64,000 bases of DNA, from NCBI GenBank assembly GCA_900544395.1, contig UQVC01000009.1:22889-86888 (forward strand), read 5' to 3'. The notes beneath the pieces were generated by a model. The model made no database searches, had not been told where the DNA came from, and was given only the letters and a program-made list of their open reading frames with translations. Within the stretch, counting starts at the first letter, position 1. Each line of letters starts with the position of its first letter. Positions 34,688-43,058 of this stretch are shown piece after piece. Made by a program: the position numbers and the translations under genes. Source of the DNA: an uncultured Ruminococcus sp. Lineage in GTDB: Bacteria; Bacillota; Clostridia; Lachnospirales; Lachnospiraceae.

Positions 34688-36697
34688 ATGGCGGTACTGC
34701 AGATGCAAAAAGTCAGTATCTGCGCCCTGAAAAAAGATCGAAAAGCAGTTCTGGAAAAGCTTCAGCGAATGAAAGTGATGGAGATCAGCCAGGTGGAGGA
34801 AGGAGACGCAGGGTTTACGGTCATGGACACCAGACAGGAGCGAATGGAACTGGAAAAAACAGCTTCTGTGGCAGATCAGGCGTTGGAGATCCTGGATCGT
34901 TATGCACCGGAAAAGAAGTCCATGTTTTCGGCCCTTGAGGGAAAAGCGCTGATCGCACACAAAGATTACCAGAAGGTAATGGCACGAAAGGAGGAACTGC
35001 TCCATACAGTCAGGCAGATCGTCGCACTTGACAAGGAGAGGGCAGAGCAAAAAGCAGGAATCGTAAAACTGGAAAACAGTATCGAAAGTCTGACGCCGTG
35101 GCTGAAATTACATGTGCCGATGAATGATGCGGGAACCAGATGCACGGCTCTGCTGATCGGAACCATGCCACTTGCCACATTGGAAGAGATGTATCAGATG
35201 GTCGCACAAGATGCTCCGGAAGTGGAAGGCGTGGACATTTCGGTGATTCATTCAGACCGAGATACAGTTTATCTGGCGGCAATCTGTCTGAGACAGGATG
35301 CCGGAAAGCTGGAGGAAGCGCTGAGAGGTCATGGATTTGCGAGACCGTCCCAGATCTGGGACAAAGAGCCGGCTCAGGTGAAAGAAGAGTTGGAGCAGGA
35401 CGCTTTGGCAGGTAAAAAGCGTATTCTGGAAATTGAAAAAGAAGTACAGTCTCTGGCGAAAGAACGGGAGGCAATCCGGATTCTGGCCGATGACTACCGG
35501 GTACGGGCAGACAAATATGAGGTGCTTGGAAGACTTCCGCAGTCAGAGCGTACATTTTTGATCAAAGGATATGCTCCGGCAAGAGATACAGGGCGTATAG
35601 AAGAGCTGGAAAAACAGTTCACATGTGTGGTTGACATGGAAGAGGCAGGAGAAGACGAAGAAGTGCCGACACTTTTGAGCAACAATTCGTTTTCTGCAAG
35701 TATGGAGGGAATCGTGGAGTCTTACGGACTTCCGAAGAAAGGGGAATTTGATCCTACAACGATCATGTCATTTTTCTATGTATTTTTCTTCGGAATGATG
35801 CTCTCGGATGCTGCATATGGTGCGATCATTGCAGTGGCATGTTTTATTGTTTTGAAAAAATTCCCACGGATGAGCCAGGGAATGTATCAGTCCATCAAGA
35901 TGTTTTTCTATTGCGGAATTTCTACCTTGATCTGGGGAATTCTGTTTGGTGGATATTTTGGAAATATTGTAGACATTGTTTCTCAGAAGTTTTTCGGGAC
36001 AACAGTCAGTATCCCGGCGCTCTGGTTTATTCCATTGAATGATCCGATGAAGCTTCTGATTTATTCGATGTTATTTGGTGTGATCCATTTATTTGTGGGG
36101 CTTGGCATCAAAGGATATATGTGTCTGAAAGAGAAGAGGATCATGGATTTCTTCTGTGATGTGGTGCTTTGGTTCATGCTTTTGACAGGATTGATCCTGA
36201 TGCTGCTTCCAAGCGAGATTTTCACATCCATTTCGCAGATTCAGATCGCATTTCCAGATTTCCTGAATCTGCTGGCGAAAGTTCTGGCGATCGGCGGAGC
36301 TGTGGGAATTCTTTTGATGTCCGGAAGGGACAAAAAGAATCCGGGACTTCGGATCGCGCTTGGAGCATATGACTTGTATAACATCACCGGATGGCTCAGT
36401 GATGTGCTGTCCTATTCCCGTCTGCTGGCATTAGGTCTTGCCACCGGTGTGATCGCATCTGTGATCAATCAGATGGGCAGTATGCTTCCGAATAATATCG
36501 TGGGTGTGATTTTCTTTGTGATTATTTTTATAGTCGGTCACACACTCAATCTGGCGATCAATCTGTTGGGAGCCTATGTACACACGAACCGTCTGCAGTT
36601 TGTGGAGTTTTTTGGAAAATTTTATGAGGGAGGCGGAAAAGCATTTCATCCGTTTGCCCCGGATACAAAATATGTAGATGTTAAGGAGGAATCTTAA
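34688..36697 (+). CDS. V/A-type ATPase subunit I (stator membrane subunit a)
   Basis: 669 residues: a cytoplasmic N-terminal half with coiled coils (1-340) and about seven to eight membrane helices (360-645). The essential stator Arg is expected in the SDVLSYSRLLALGLATGVIA segment, which is the family signature. It supports ion flow past the K ring. Three bp before subunit K. Confidence 0.95.
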   Translation: MAVLQMQKVSICALKKDRKAVLEKLQRMKVMEISQVEEGDAGFTVMDTRQERMELEKTASVADQALEILDRYAPEKKSMFSALEGKALIAHKDYQKVMARKEELLHTVRQIVALDKERAEQKAGIVKLENSIESLTPWLKLHVPMNDAGTRCTALLIGTMPLATLEEMYQMVAQDAPEVEGVDISVIHSDRDTVYLAAICLRQDAGKLEEALRGHGFARPSQIWDKEPAQVKEELEQDALAGKKRILEIEKEVQSLAKEREAIRILADDYRVRADKYEVLGRLPQSERTFLIKGYAPARDTGRIEELEKQFTCVVDMEEAGEDEEVPTLLSNNSFSASMEGIVESYGLPKKGEFDPTTIMSFFYVFFFGMMLSDAAYGAIIAVACFIVLKKFPRMSQGMYQSIKMFFYCGISTLIWGILFGGYFGNIVDIVSQKFFGTTVSIPALWFIPLNDPMKLLIYSMLFGVIHLFVGLGIKGYMCLKEKRIMDFFCDVVLWFMLLTGLILMLLPSEIFTSISQIQIAFPDFLNLLAKVLAIGGAVGILLMSGRDKKNPGLRIALGAYDLYNITGWLSDVLSYSRLLALGLATGVIASVINQMGSMLPNNIVGVIFFVIIFIVGHTLNLAINLLGAYVHTNRLQFVEFFGKFYEGGGKAFHPFAPDTKYVDVKEES

Positions 36698-36699
36698 TT

Positions 36700-37185
36700 A
36701 TGAGTATTATGGAGAATTTAGGAATTGTATATGCACTGTTAGGTGCAGCAATCGCAGTGCTTATGGCAGGAGCTGGTTCAGCCATCGGAGTAGGAATCGC
36801 AGGTCAGGCGGCATCCGGTGTGGTATCAGAGGATCCAAGTAAATTTGCAAAAGTATTGATCATGCAGCTGCTTCCTGGTACACAGGGACTTTACGGCCTG
36901 CTGATCGGATTTATCACATTGTCTAAGATTGGAATTCTTGGCGGCGAACTGGCAGAGGTAGACGTGACAACAGGTCTTCTGATTCTGGCAGCATGTCTTC
37001 CAATCGGAATCGTAGGTTTGATTTCCGGAAAATATCAGGGAAAAACAGCGGCAGCAGCCATCGGTATCGTTGCGAAAAAACCGGAGCAGTTCGGTAAAGC
37101 GATGCTGTTCCCTGCAATGGTAGAGACTTATGCGATCCTTGCACTTTTGATTTCTTTCCTGGCTGTGAATGGAATTCAGGTATAA
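36700..37185 (+). CDS. V/A-type ATPase subunit K (rotor ring, Na+-type site)
   Basis: 161 residues with four helices, a duplicated hairpin. The residues that bind Na+ in Enterococcus hirae NtpK (L61, T64, Q65, Q110, E139) are all present here as L58, T61, Q62 (LLPGTQGLYG), Q113 (YQGK) and E142 (MVETYAIL). The ring is thus predicted to carry Na+. Only one carboxylate per four helices, as in E. hirae. Confidence 0.96.
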   Translation: MSIMENLGIVYALLGAAIAVLMAGAGSAIGVGIAGQAASGVVSEDPSKFAKVLIMQLLPGTQGLYGLLIGFITLSKIGILGGELAEVDVTTGLLILAACLPIGIVGLISGKYQGKTAAAAIGIVAKKPEQFGKAMLFPAMVETYAILALLISFLAVNGIQV

Positions 37186-37221
37186 ACAGGACAGTAAAAA
37201 GAAAAAAGGAGAGCGTGAACG

Positions 37222-37815
37222 ATGAGTGGATTAGAGAATATGAAACGCCAGATTCTGGACGAAGCGAATCACGCAGCGCAGGAAAAAATTTCAGAAGCAA
37301 AGGAAAAGGCGGAAGAGATTTTAAGAGAAGCGAAAAAGGAGATGGAATCTCAGAGCGTGGCGCTGCTTCAAAAGTCTGAAGCAGAGACAAAAGCGTACGC
37401 ACAGCGCCTGGAGTCTTCCAGTGAAATGCAGAGAAAACAGGCTCTTCTGCAGGCAAAACAGGACGTGATACAAGACGTTCTGGATCGGGCATATCAGCAG
37501 GTGCTGCATCTGGAGCCAGAGCATTATTTCGAGATGCTTCAGAAGATGCTGGAAGTGTATGCGCTGCCGCAGAAGGGGGAGATTTATTTTTCTTCAGCAG
37601 ATCTGCAGCGTATGCCGCAGAGCTTTCAGGATGTGATCGGTCAGACAGCACAGAAAAAGGGCGGTCATCTTGAGATTTCAAAAGAGCCGAGAGAGATAGA
37701 CGGCGGATTTGTGCTGGTTTATGGCGGAATTGAAGAGAACTGTACCATCAAAGCAATGTTCCATACAAAACGGGACGAATTGTCGGATATTGTACAGAAC
37801 GTATTATTTGTATAG
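37222..37815 (+). CDS. V/A-type ATPase subunit E
   Basis: 197 residues: an N-terminal coiled coil (5-90) and a C-terminal alpha/beta domain with EIDGGFVLVYGGIEENCT, the family signature. Part of the peripheral stalk with subunit H. GGAGAG is 8 bp before the ATG. Confidence 0.9.
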   Translation: MSGLENMKRQILDEANHAAQEKISEAKEKAEEILREAKKEMESQSVALLQKSEAETKAYAQRLESSSEMQRKQALLQAKQDVIQDVLDRAYQQVLHLEPEHYFEMLQKMLEVYALPQKGEIYFSSADLQRMPQSFQDVIGQTAQKKGGHLEISKEPREIDGGFVLVYGGIEENCTIKAMFHTKRDELSDIVQNVLFV

Positions 37816-37864
37816 AGCGTAACCGTTCTTCTCAGAAAATGGAAGAAAGAAGGAGGGAAAAGTC

Positions 37865-38836
37865 TTGAATGAATTGGAATACACCTACGCGGTTGCGCGC
37901 ATACGGGCGCTGGAAGGCTCTCTGCTCACACAAAATGTGATCGAACAGCTGATGGCATGTCAAAATGAGACACAGTGTCTCCAGCTTTTAAGTGAAAAAG
38001 GCTGGGGAGATCCCGCAGATATGCAGGATCCGGCACAGATGCTCCGGCGGGAAGAGGAAAAGATCTGGGAAGTGATCTCAGATGTTGCACCCGAACTTTC
38101 TGTATTTGATGTGATGTCTTACACGAAAGTATTTCATAATCTGAAAGCAGCCATCAAAGCTGTGTGTACAGGAGACGAGGAACGAAATATTTTTTATCAG
38201 GACAGTTCCATTTCCGGAGCACAGATGCTGGAGATTATAAAAAATAAAGAATTTGGGAGACTTCCGGAGACTATGGCAGGAGCGGCACAGGAGGCGTATG
38301 ATGCTTTGCTCCATACCGGCGACGGGCAGTTATGTGATGTGATCATAGACAGAGCGGCACTGGAAGCGATTTACGAAGCCGGAAAGAAGGCAGAAGATGC
38401 GATCATCCGGGATTATGCAGAGTCTACTGTGGCGATCGCAGATATCAAAATCGCAGTGCGAGCCCAGAAGACCGGAAAGAGTCCGGAATTTTTAAAACGG
38501 GCGCTGGCGCCATGTGACAGTATTCGGGTGGAAACGCTGGCAAAGGCAGCGGCAAATGGCATGGAAGCTATCCGGGATTATCTGCTTGGCACAGTGTATG
38601 CCGCAGGAGCAGAGGCGCTGGAAGAGTCACCGTCCGCATTTGAGCGGTGGTGTGACAACCGTATGATCGAGACAATGAAACCGCAGAAATATCAGGCGTT
38701 TTCCGTAGGACCACTGGTAGCATATATCGTGGCAAGGGAAAATGAGATCAAAACCGTTCGGATTATCCTGACCGGAAAGCAGAATCAATTTCCGGAAGAG
38801 GCAATTCGGGAAAGGATCAGGGAGATGTATGTATAA
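37865..38836 (+). CDS. V/A-type ATPase subunit C (d type)
   Basis: 323 residues, all-helical funnel subunit that links the K ring to the central shaft; the start YTYAVARIRALEGSLL and ENEIKTVRIILTGK near the end are typical. The start is TTG 37865, about 8 bp after AAGGAGG. It overlaps subunit F by 8 bp. Confidence 0.92.
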   Translation: MNELEYTYAVARIRALEGSLLTQNVIEQLMACQNETQCLQLLSEKGWGDPADMQDPAQMLRREEEKIWEVISDVAPELSVFDVMSYTKVFHNLKAAIKAVCTGDEERNIFYQDSSISGAQMLEIIKNKEFGRLPETMAGAAQEAYDALLHTGDGQLCDVIIDRAALEAIYEAGKKAEDAIIRDYAESTVAIADIKIAVRAQKTGKSPEFLKRALAPCDSIRVETLAKAAANGMEAIRDYLLGTVYAAGAEALEESPSAFERWCDNRMIETMKPQKYQAFSVGPLVAYIVARENEIKTVRIILTGKQNQFPEEAIRERIREMYV

Positions 38837-39146
38837 GATTGCAGTAATCGGAGATTATGACAGTATTTACGGCTTTCAGACACTGGGTCTTTCCATCTGC
38901 CCGGTCAAAGATGCCGAGGAGGGCAGAGAAAAGCTGCGCCAGCTGGCTTTGGAGTGTGGGATCATCTATATTACAGAAGCTCTGGCGGCAGAACTGCCGG
39001 AAGAGATCGAACGATATAAAGAACAGGTCATGCCTGCCATCATCCAGATACCGGGAGTTTCCGGCAATACAGGGGCTGGCGTAGAAGGTGTGAAAAAAAC
39101 AGTGGAACAGGCAGTCGGTTCCGACATCCTGTTTTCACAGGAGTAG
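38829..39146 (+). CDS. V/A-type ATPase subunit F
   Basis: 105 residues with the Rossmann-like fold of subunit F: KIAVIGDYDSIYGFQTLG at the N-terminus and IIYITEALAAELPEEI in the middle. It binds the central stalk with D. The start is inside subunit C, so the two are coupled. Confidence 0.92.
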   Translation: MYKIAVIGDYDSIYGFQTLGLSICPVKDAEEGREKLRQLALECGIIYITEALAAELPEEIERYKEQVMPAIIQIPGVSGNTGAGVEGVKKTVEQAVGSDILFSQE

Positions 39147-39165
39147 TGGGAGGTAGATTCGGCAA

Positions 39166-40932
39166 ATGAGTAAAGGCGTAATTAAAAAAGTAGCAGGACC
39201 GTTGGTCATTGCCTCTGGAATGCGTGATGCAAATATGTTTGACGTCGTGCGTGTCAGTAATCAGAGACTGATCGGTGAAATTATAGAGATGCATGGGGAT
39301 GAGGCTTCCATTCAGGTATATGAAGAGACCTCCGGACTGGGACCGGGTGAACCGGTGGAATCTATGGAAGTTCCGATGTCCGTAGAACTGGGGCCTGGGC
39401 TGATCACCAGCATTTATGACGGAATTCAGAGACCACTGGATGATATTATGAAAATTTCAGGAAACAGTCTGAAACGAGGAGTGGAAGTTCCGTCTTTGAA
39501 ACGAAACCTGAAATGGGAATTTGTTCCCACAGCTAAAGTGGGAGATGAAGTAGAAGCAGGAGATGTGATCGGTACCGTACAGGAGACGCCTGTTGTGCAG
39601 CAGAAGATCATGGTTCCATATGGCGTCAAAGGGACGATCAAAGAGATCCGAGCAGGGGAGTTTACCGTAGAGGAAGTGGTTGCCATCGTTACTATGGAAT
39701 CGGGAGAACGGGAGCTGACATTGATGCAAAAATGGCCGGTTCGAAGAGGACGTCCCTATCAGAGAAAACTTCCTCCGAAGATGCCGCTTGTAACAGGACA
39801 GCGTGTAATCGATACGTTTTTCCCAATTGCCAAAGGTGGTGTGGCAGCGGTACCGGGACCGTTTGGAAGCGGAAAGACTGTAATCCAGCATCAGCTTGCA
39901 AAATGGGCAGAGGCAGATATTGTTGTCTATATTGGATGCGGAGAGCGTGGAAATGAGATGACGGACGTTCTGAATGAATTTCCGGAATTGAAAGATCCGA
40001 AGACCGGACAGTCCTTGATGCAGAGAACAGTTCTGATCGCAAACACATCCGATATGCCGGTTGCAGCCCGTGAGGCATCGATTTATACCGGCATCACGAT
40101 TGCAGAATATTTCCGGGATATGGGATATTCGGTGGCATTGATGGCAGATTCCACATCCCGCTGGGCTGAGGCGCTCCGTGAGATGTCCGGACGTCTGGAA
40201 GAGATGCCGGGTGAAGAAGGATATCCGGCATATCTGGGAAGCCGTCTGGCGCAGTTCTATGAGAGAGCCGGCCATGTGATCTCTCTTGGAAAAGAGGGAA
40301 GAGAAGGAGCCCTTTCTGTAATCGGCGCAGTGTCTCCTCCGGGTGGAGATATTTCAGAACCGGTTTCTCAGGCAACCCTTCGTATTGTAAAAGTATTCTG
40401 GGGACTGGATTCCGCGTTGGCTTACAAGCGTCATTTCCCGGCGATCAACTGGCTGAACAGCTATTCTCTGTATCTGGATGATATGGAGACATGGTTCAAT
40501 GCGAATGTGGCGTCAGACTGGATGGAAGGCCGTCAGAAGATGATGACCCTTCTTCAGGAAGAGGCAGAACTGGAAGAAATCGTAAAAATGGTAGGTATGG
40601 ATGCGCTGTCACCGGGAGACCGTCTGAAGATGGAGGCAGCCAGATCTATCCGTGAGGACTTCCTGCACCAGAACTCATTCCATGAGATTGATACTTATAC
40701 TTCTTTGAAAAAGCAGTATATGATGATGAAACTGGTTATGGCATTTTATGAGAAAGCAGTGGAGGCATTATCCAAGGGTGCGTCTTTGCAGGATCTGATC
40801 AATATGCCAGTCAGAGAACAGATCGGACGATTCAAATATGTACATGAAGACGATCTGGATACAGAATATGAGAAAGTAAATCAGAAACTGGATGCGGAGA
40901 TTTCCGCCGCACAGGGAAAGGAGGGCTTCTAA
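39166..40932 (+). CDS. V/A-type ATPase catalytic subunit A
   Basis: 588 residues. The P-loop is GPFGSGKT (about 232-239), the non-homologous insert typical of A subunits lies at about 115-190, and CGERGNEM carries the catalytic Glu. Hydrolyses or makes ATP. The stop abuts the start of subunit B without a gap. Confidence 0.98.
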   Translation: MSKGVIKKVAGPLVIASGMRDANMFDVVRVSNQRLIGEIIEMHGDEASIQVYEETSGLGPGEPVESMEVPMSVELGPGLITSIYDGIQRPLDDIMKISGNSLKRGVEVPSLKRNLKWEFVPTAKVGDEVEAGDVIGTVQETPVVQQKIMVPYGVKGTIKEIRAGEFTVEEVVAIVTMESGERELTLMQKWPVRRGRPYQRKLPPKMPLVTGQRVIDTFFPIAKGGVAAVPGPFGSGKTVIQHQLAKWAEADIVVYIGCGERGNEMTDVLNEFPELKDPKTGQSLMQRTVLIANTSDMPVAAREASIYTGITIAEYFRDMGYSVALMADSTSRWAEALREMSGRLEEMPGEEGYPAYLGSRLAQFYERAGHVISLGKEGREGALSVIGAVSPPGGDISEPVSQATLRIVKVFWGLDSALAYKRHFPAINWLNSYSLYLDDMETWFNANVASDWMEGRQKMMTLLQEEAELEEIVKMVGMDALSPGDRLKMEAARSIREDFLHQNSFHEIDTYTSLKKQYMMMKLVMAFYEKAVEALSKGASLQDLINMPVREQIGRFKYVHEDDLDTEYEKVNQKLDAEISAAQGKEGF

Positions 40933-42303
40933 ATGCCAAAAGAGTATAGAACCATACAGGAAGTAGCCGGTCCTTTGATGCTGGTGCGCGGAGTGGAAAA
41001 TGTCACTTATGACGAACTGGGAGAGATCGAGCTGGCAAGCGGCGAGACAAGACGCTGCAAAGTTCTGGAGATCAACGGAAGCGACGCTCTGGTACAGTTA
41101 TTTGAAAGTTCTACAGGAATCAACCTGTCCAACAGTAAAGTCCGATTTCTTGGACGAAGTATGGAGCTTGGCGTATCAGAGGATATGCTGGGACGTGTAT
41201 TTGACGGACTGGGACGCCCCATCGATGACGGACCGGAGATTTTGCCGCAGGCGCGTATGGATATCAACGGACTGCCTATGAATCCAGCGGCAAGAAGCTA
41301 TCCGGAAGAGTTTATCCAGACAGGCGTTTCTGCCATTGACGGACTGAATACACTGGTACGTGGACAGAAGCTGCCGATCTTCTCGGCATCCGGACTGCCT
41401 CACGCAAAACTGGCAGCGCAGATCGCAAGACAGGCGAAAGTACTGGGAACAGACGAGAAGTTTGCGGTTGTATTTGCGGCTATGGGAATCACATTCGAAG
41501 AGTCCAACTTCTTTGTGGAGAGTTTCAAAGAGACCGGAGCCATTGACAGAACAGTTTTGTTTGTGAACTTGGCAAACGACCCTGCCATCGAGCGAATTGC
41601 GACACCGAAGATGGCGCTGACAGCAGCAGAATATCTGGCGTTTGAGCGGGATATGCATGTACTGGTTATTCTGACGGATATCACTAACTATGCGGATGCA
41701 CTGCGTGAAGTGTCTGCGGCACGAAAAGAGGTGCCGGGACGTCGAGGATATCCTGGTTATATGTACACTGATCTTGCGACGTTGTATGAACGTGCAGGAC
41801 GTCAGAACGGCAAAAAGGGAAGTATCACCATGATTCCGATCCTGACCATGCCGGAGGATGACAAGACCCATCCAATCCCGGACTTAACCGGATATATTAC
41901 GGAAGGTCAGATTATCTTGAGCCGTGAGCTGTATCGAAAAGGTGTGACTCCGCCGATCGATGTACTGCCATCACTTTCCCGTCTGAAAGACAAGGGAATC
42001 GGAGAGGGTAAGACCAGAGCTGATCATTCCAATACCATGAATCAGTTGTTTGCAGCGTATGCAAGAGGAAAAGATGCCAAAGAGCTGATGGTGATCCTGG
42101 GAGAGGCCGCGCTGACAGAGATTGATCTGATGTATGCGAAATTTGCGGATGCATTTGAGAAAGAATATGTCTCACAGGGATATAATACCGATCGGAGCAT
42201 CGAAGAGACCTTGAATATCGGATGGAAACTTCTTTCCATGCTGCCAAGAACCGAGTTGAAGCGTATCGACGACAAGTTTTTGGATCAGTATTATCAGGCA
42301 TAA
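40933..42303 (+). CDS. V/A-type ATPase subunit B
   Basis: 456 residues. It lacks a true P-loop (SASGLPHAKLAAQIARQ in its place), as expected of the non-catalytic B subunit, and has the GYPGYMYTDLATLYERAGR block. Directly abuts subunit A. Confidence 0.98.
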   Translation: MPKEYRTIQEVAGPLMLVRGVENVTYDELGEIELASGETRRCKVLEINGSDALVQLFESSTGINLSNSKVRFLGRSMELGVSEDMLGRVFDGLGRPIDDGPEILPQARMDINGLPMNPAARSYPEEFIQTGVSAIDGLNTLVRGQKLPIFSASGLPHAKLAAQIARQAKVLGTDEKFAVVFAAMGITFEESNFFVESFKETGAIDRTVLFVNLANDPAIERIATPKMALTAAEYLAFERDMHVLVILTDITNYADALREVSAARKEVPGRRGYPGYMYTDLATLYERAGRQNGKKGSITMIPILTMPEDDKTHPIPDLTGYITEGQIILSRELYRKGVTPPIDVLPSLSRLKDKGIGEGKTRADHSNTMNQLFAAYARGKDAKELMVILGEAALTEIDLMYAKFADAFEKEYVSQGYNTDRSIEETLNIGWKLLSMLPRTELKRIDDKFLDQYYQA

Positions 42304-42340
42304 ATGTAATCAGTATGCCCGGAAGGAGAGGTGAGAAAGG

Positions 42341-43006
42341 TTGGCATCAAAACAGGTAAATCCTACCCGTATGGAGCTTACTCGTTTGAAAAAGAAACGG
42401 ATCACAGCGATTCGCGGTCACAAGCTTTTGAAAGACAAGCGAGATGAACTGATGCGTCAGTATCTGGATCTGGTGCGGGAAAATATGGAAGTACGGAAAC
42501 GTGTAGAAGCCGGAATTCTCTCAGCAAATAAAAATTTTGTGATCGCGAAGGCAGGGATGTCAGAGCAGGCATTGAATACCGCTCTGATGGCGCCAAAGCA
42601 GGGGATTATGCTGACACCGGGAGAGAAAAATATCATGAGTGTCAATATTCCTACATTTGCATATCAGACAAGGACGGCCGATGAAAATGATATTTACTCA
42701 TATGGGTTTGCGTTTACATCCAGTGATCTGGACGGAGCGGTGAAGTCTCTGGCAGATATTCTGCCGGATATGATCCGTCTGGCAGAATGTGAGAAGGCAT
42801 GTCAGTTGATGGCTGCAGAAATTGAGAAGACCAGAAGACGTGTCAATGCACTGGAGCATGTGATCATCCCGGAAGCAGAAGCAAATATTAAATATATCAC
42901 GATGAAGCTGGATGAAAATGAACGAAGTACTCAGATCCGGCTGATGAAAGTCAAAGATATGATGCTGGAAGATGCGCATCATTATAAAGAGAAGATGCAG
43001 GAATAG
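42341..43006 (+). CDS. V/A-type ATPase subunit D
   Basis: 221 residues forming a long antiparallel coiled coil: NPTRMELTRLKKKR at the start is the family signature, and RVNALEHVIIP lies near residue 167. It is the central rotor shaft. The start is TTG 42341, shortly after a GGAGAGGTGAG stretch. It is the last gene of the operon. Confidence 0.95.
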   Translation: MASKQVNPTRMELTRLKKKRITAIRGHKLLKDKRDELMRQYLDLVRENMEVRKRVEAGILSANKNFVIAKAGMSEQALNTALMAPKQGIMLTPGEKNIMSVNIPTFAYQTRTADENDIYSYGFAFTSSDLDGAVKSLADILPDMIRLAECEKACQLMAAEIEKTRRRVNALEHVIIPEAEANIKYITMKLDENERSTQIRLMKVKDMMLEDAHHYKEKMQE

Positions 43007-43025
43007 AATTCGTAAGAAAGCAAGA

Positions 43026-43055
43026 GGGGCGGTTCAAGTGACCAGCCCCCCTTTT
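43026..43055 (+). terminator. Terminator of the V/A-type ATPase operon
   Basis: GGGGC-GGT (43026) pairs with ACC-A-GCCCC (43041) and is followed by CTTTTG. It lies between the convergent subunit D gene and the fusion gene on the minus strand. Confidence 0.75.
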
Positions 43056-43058
43056 GTA

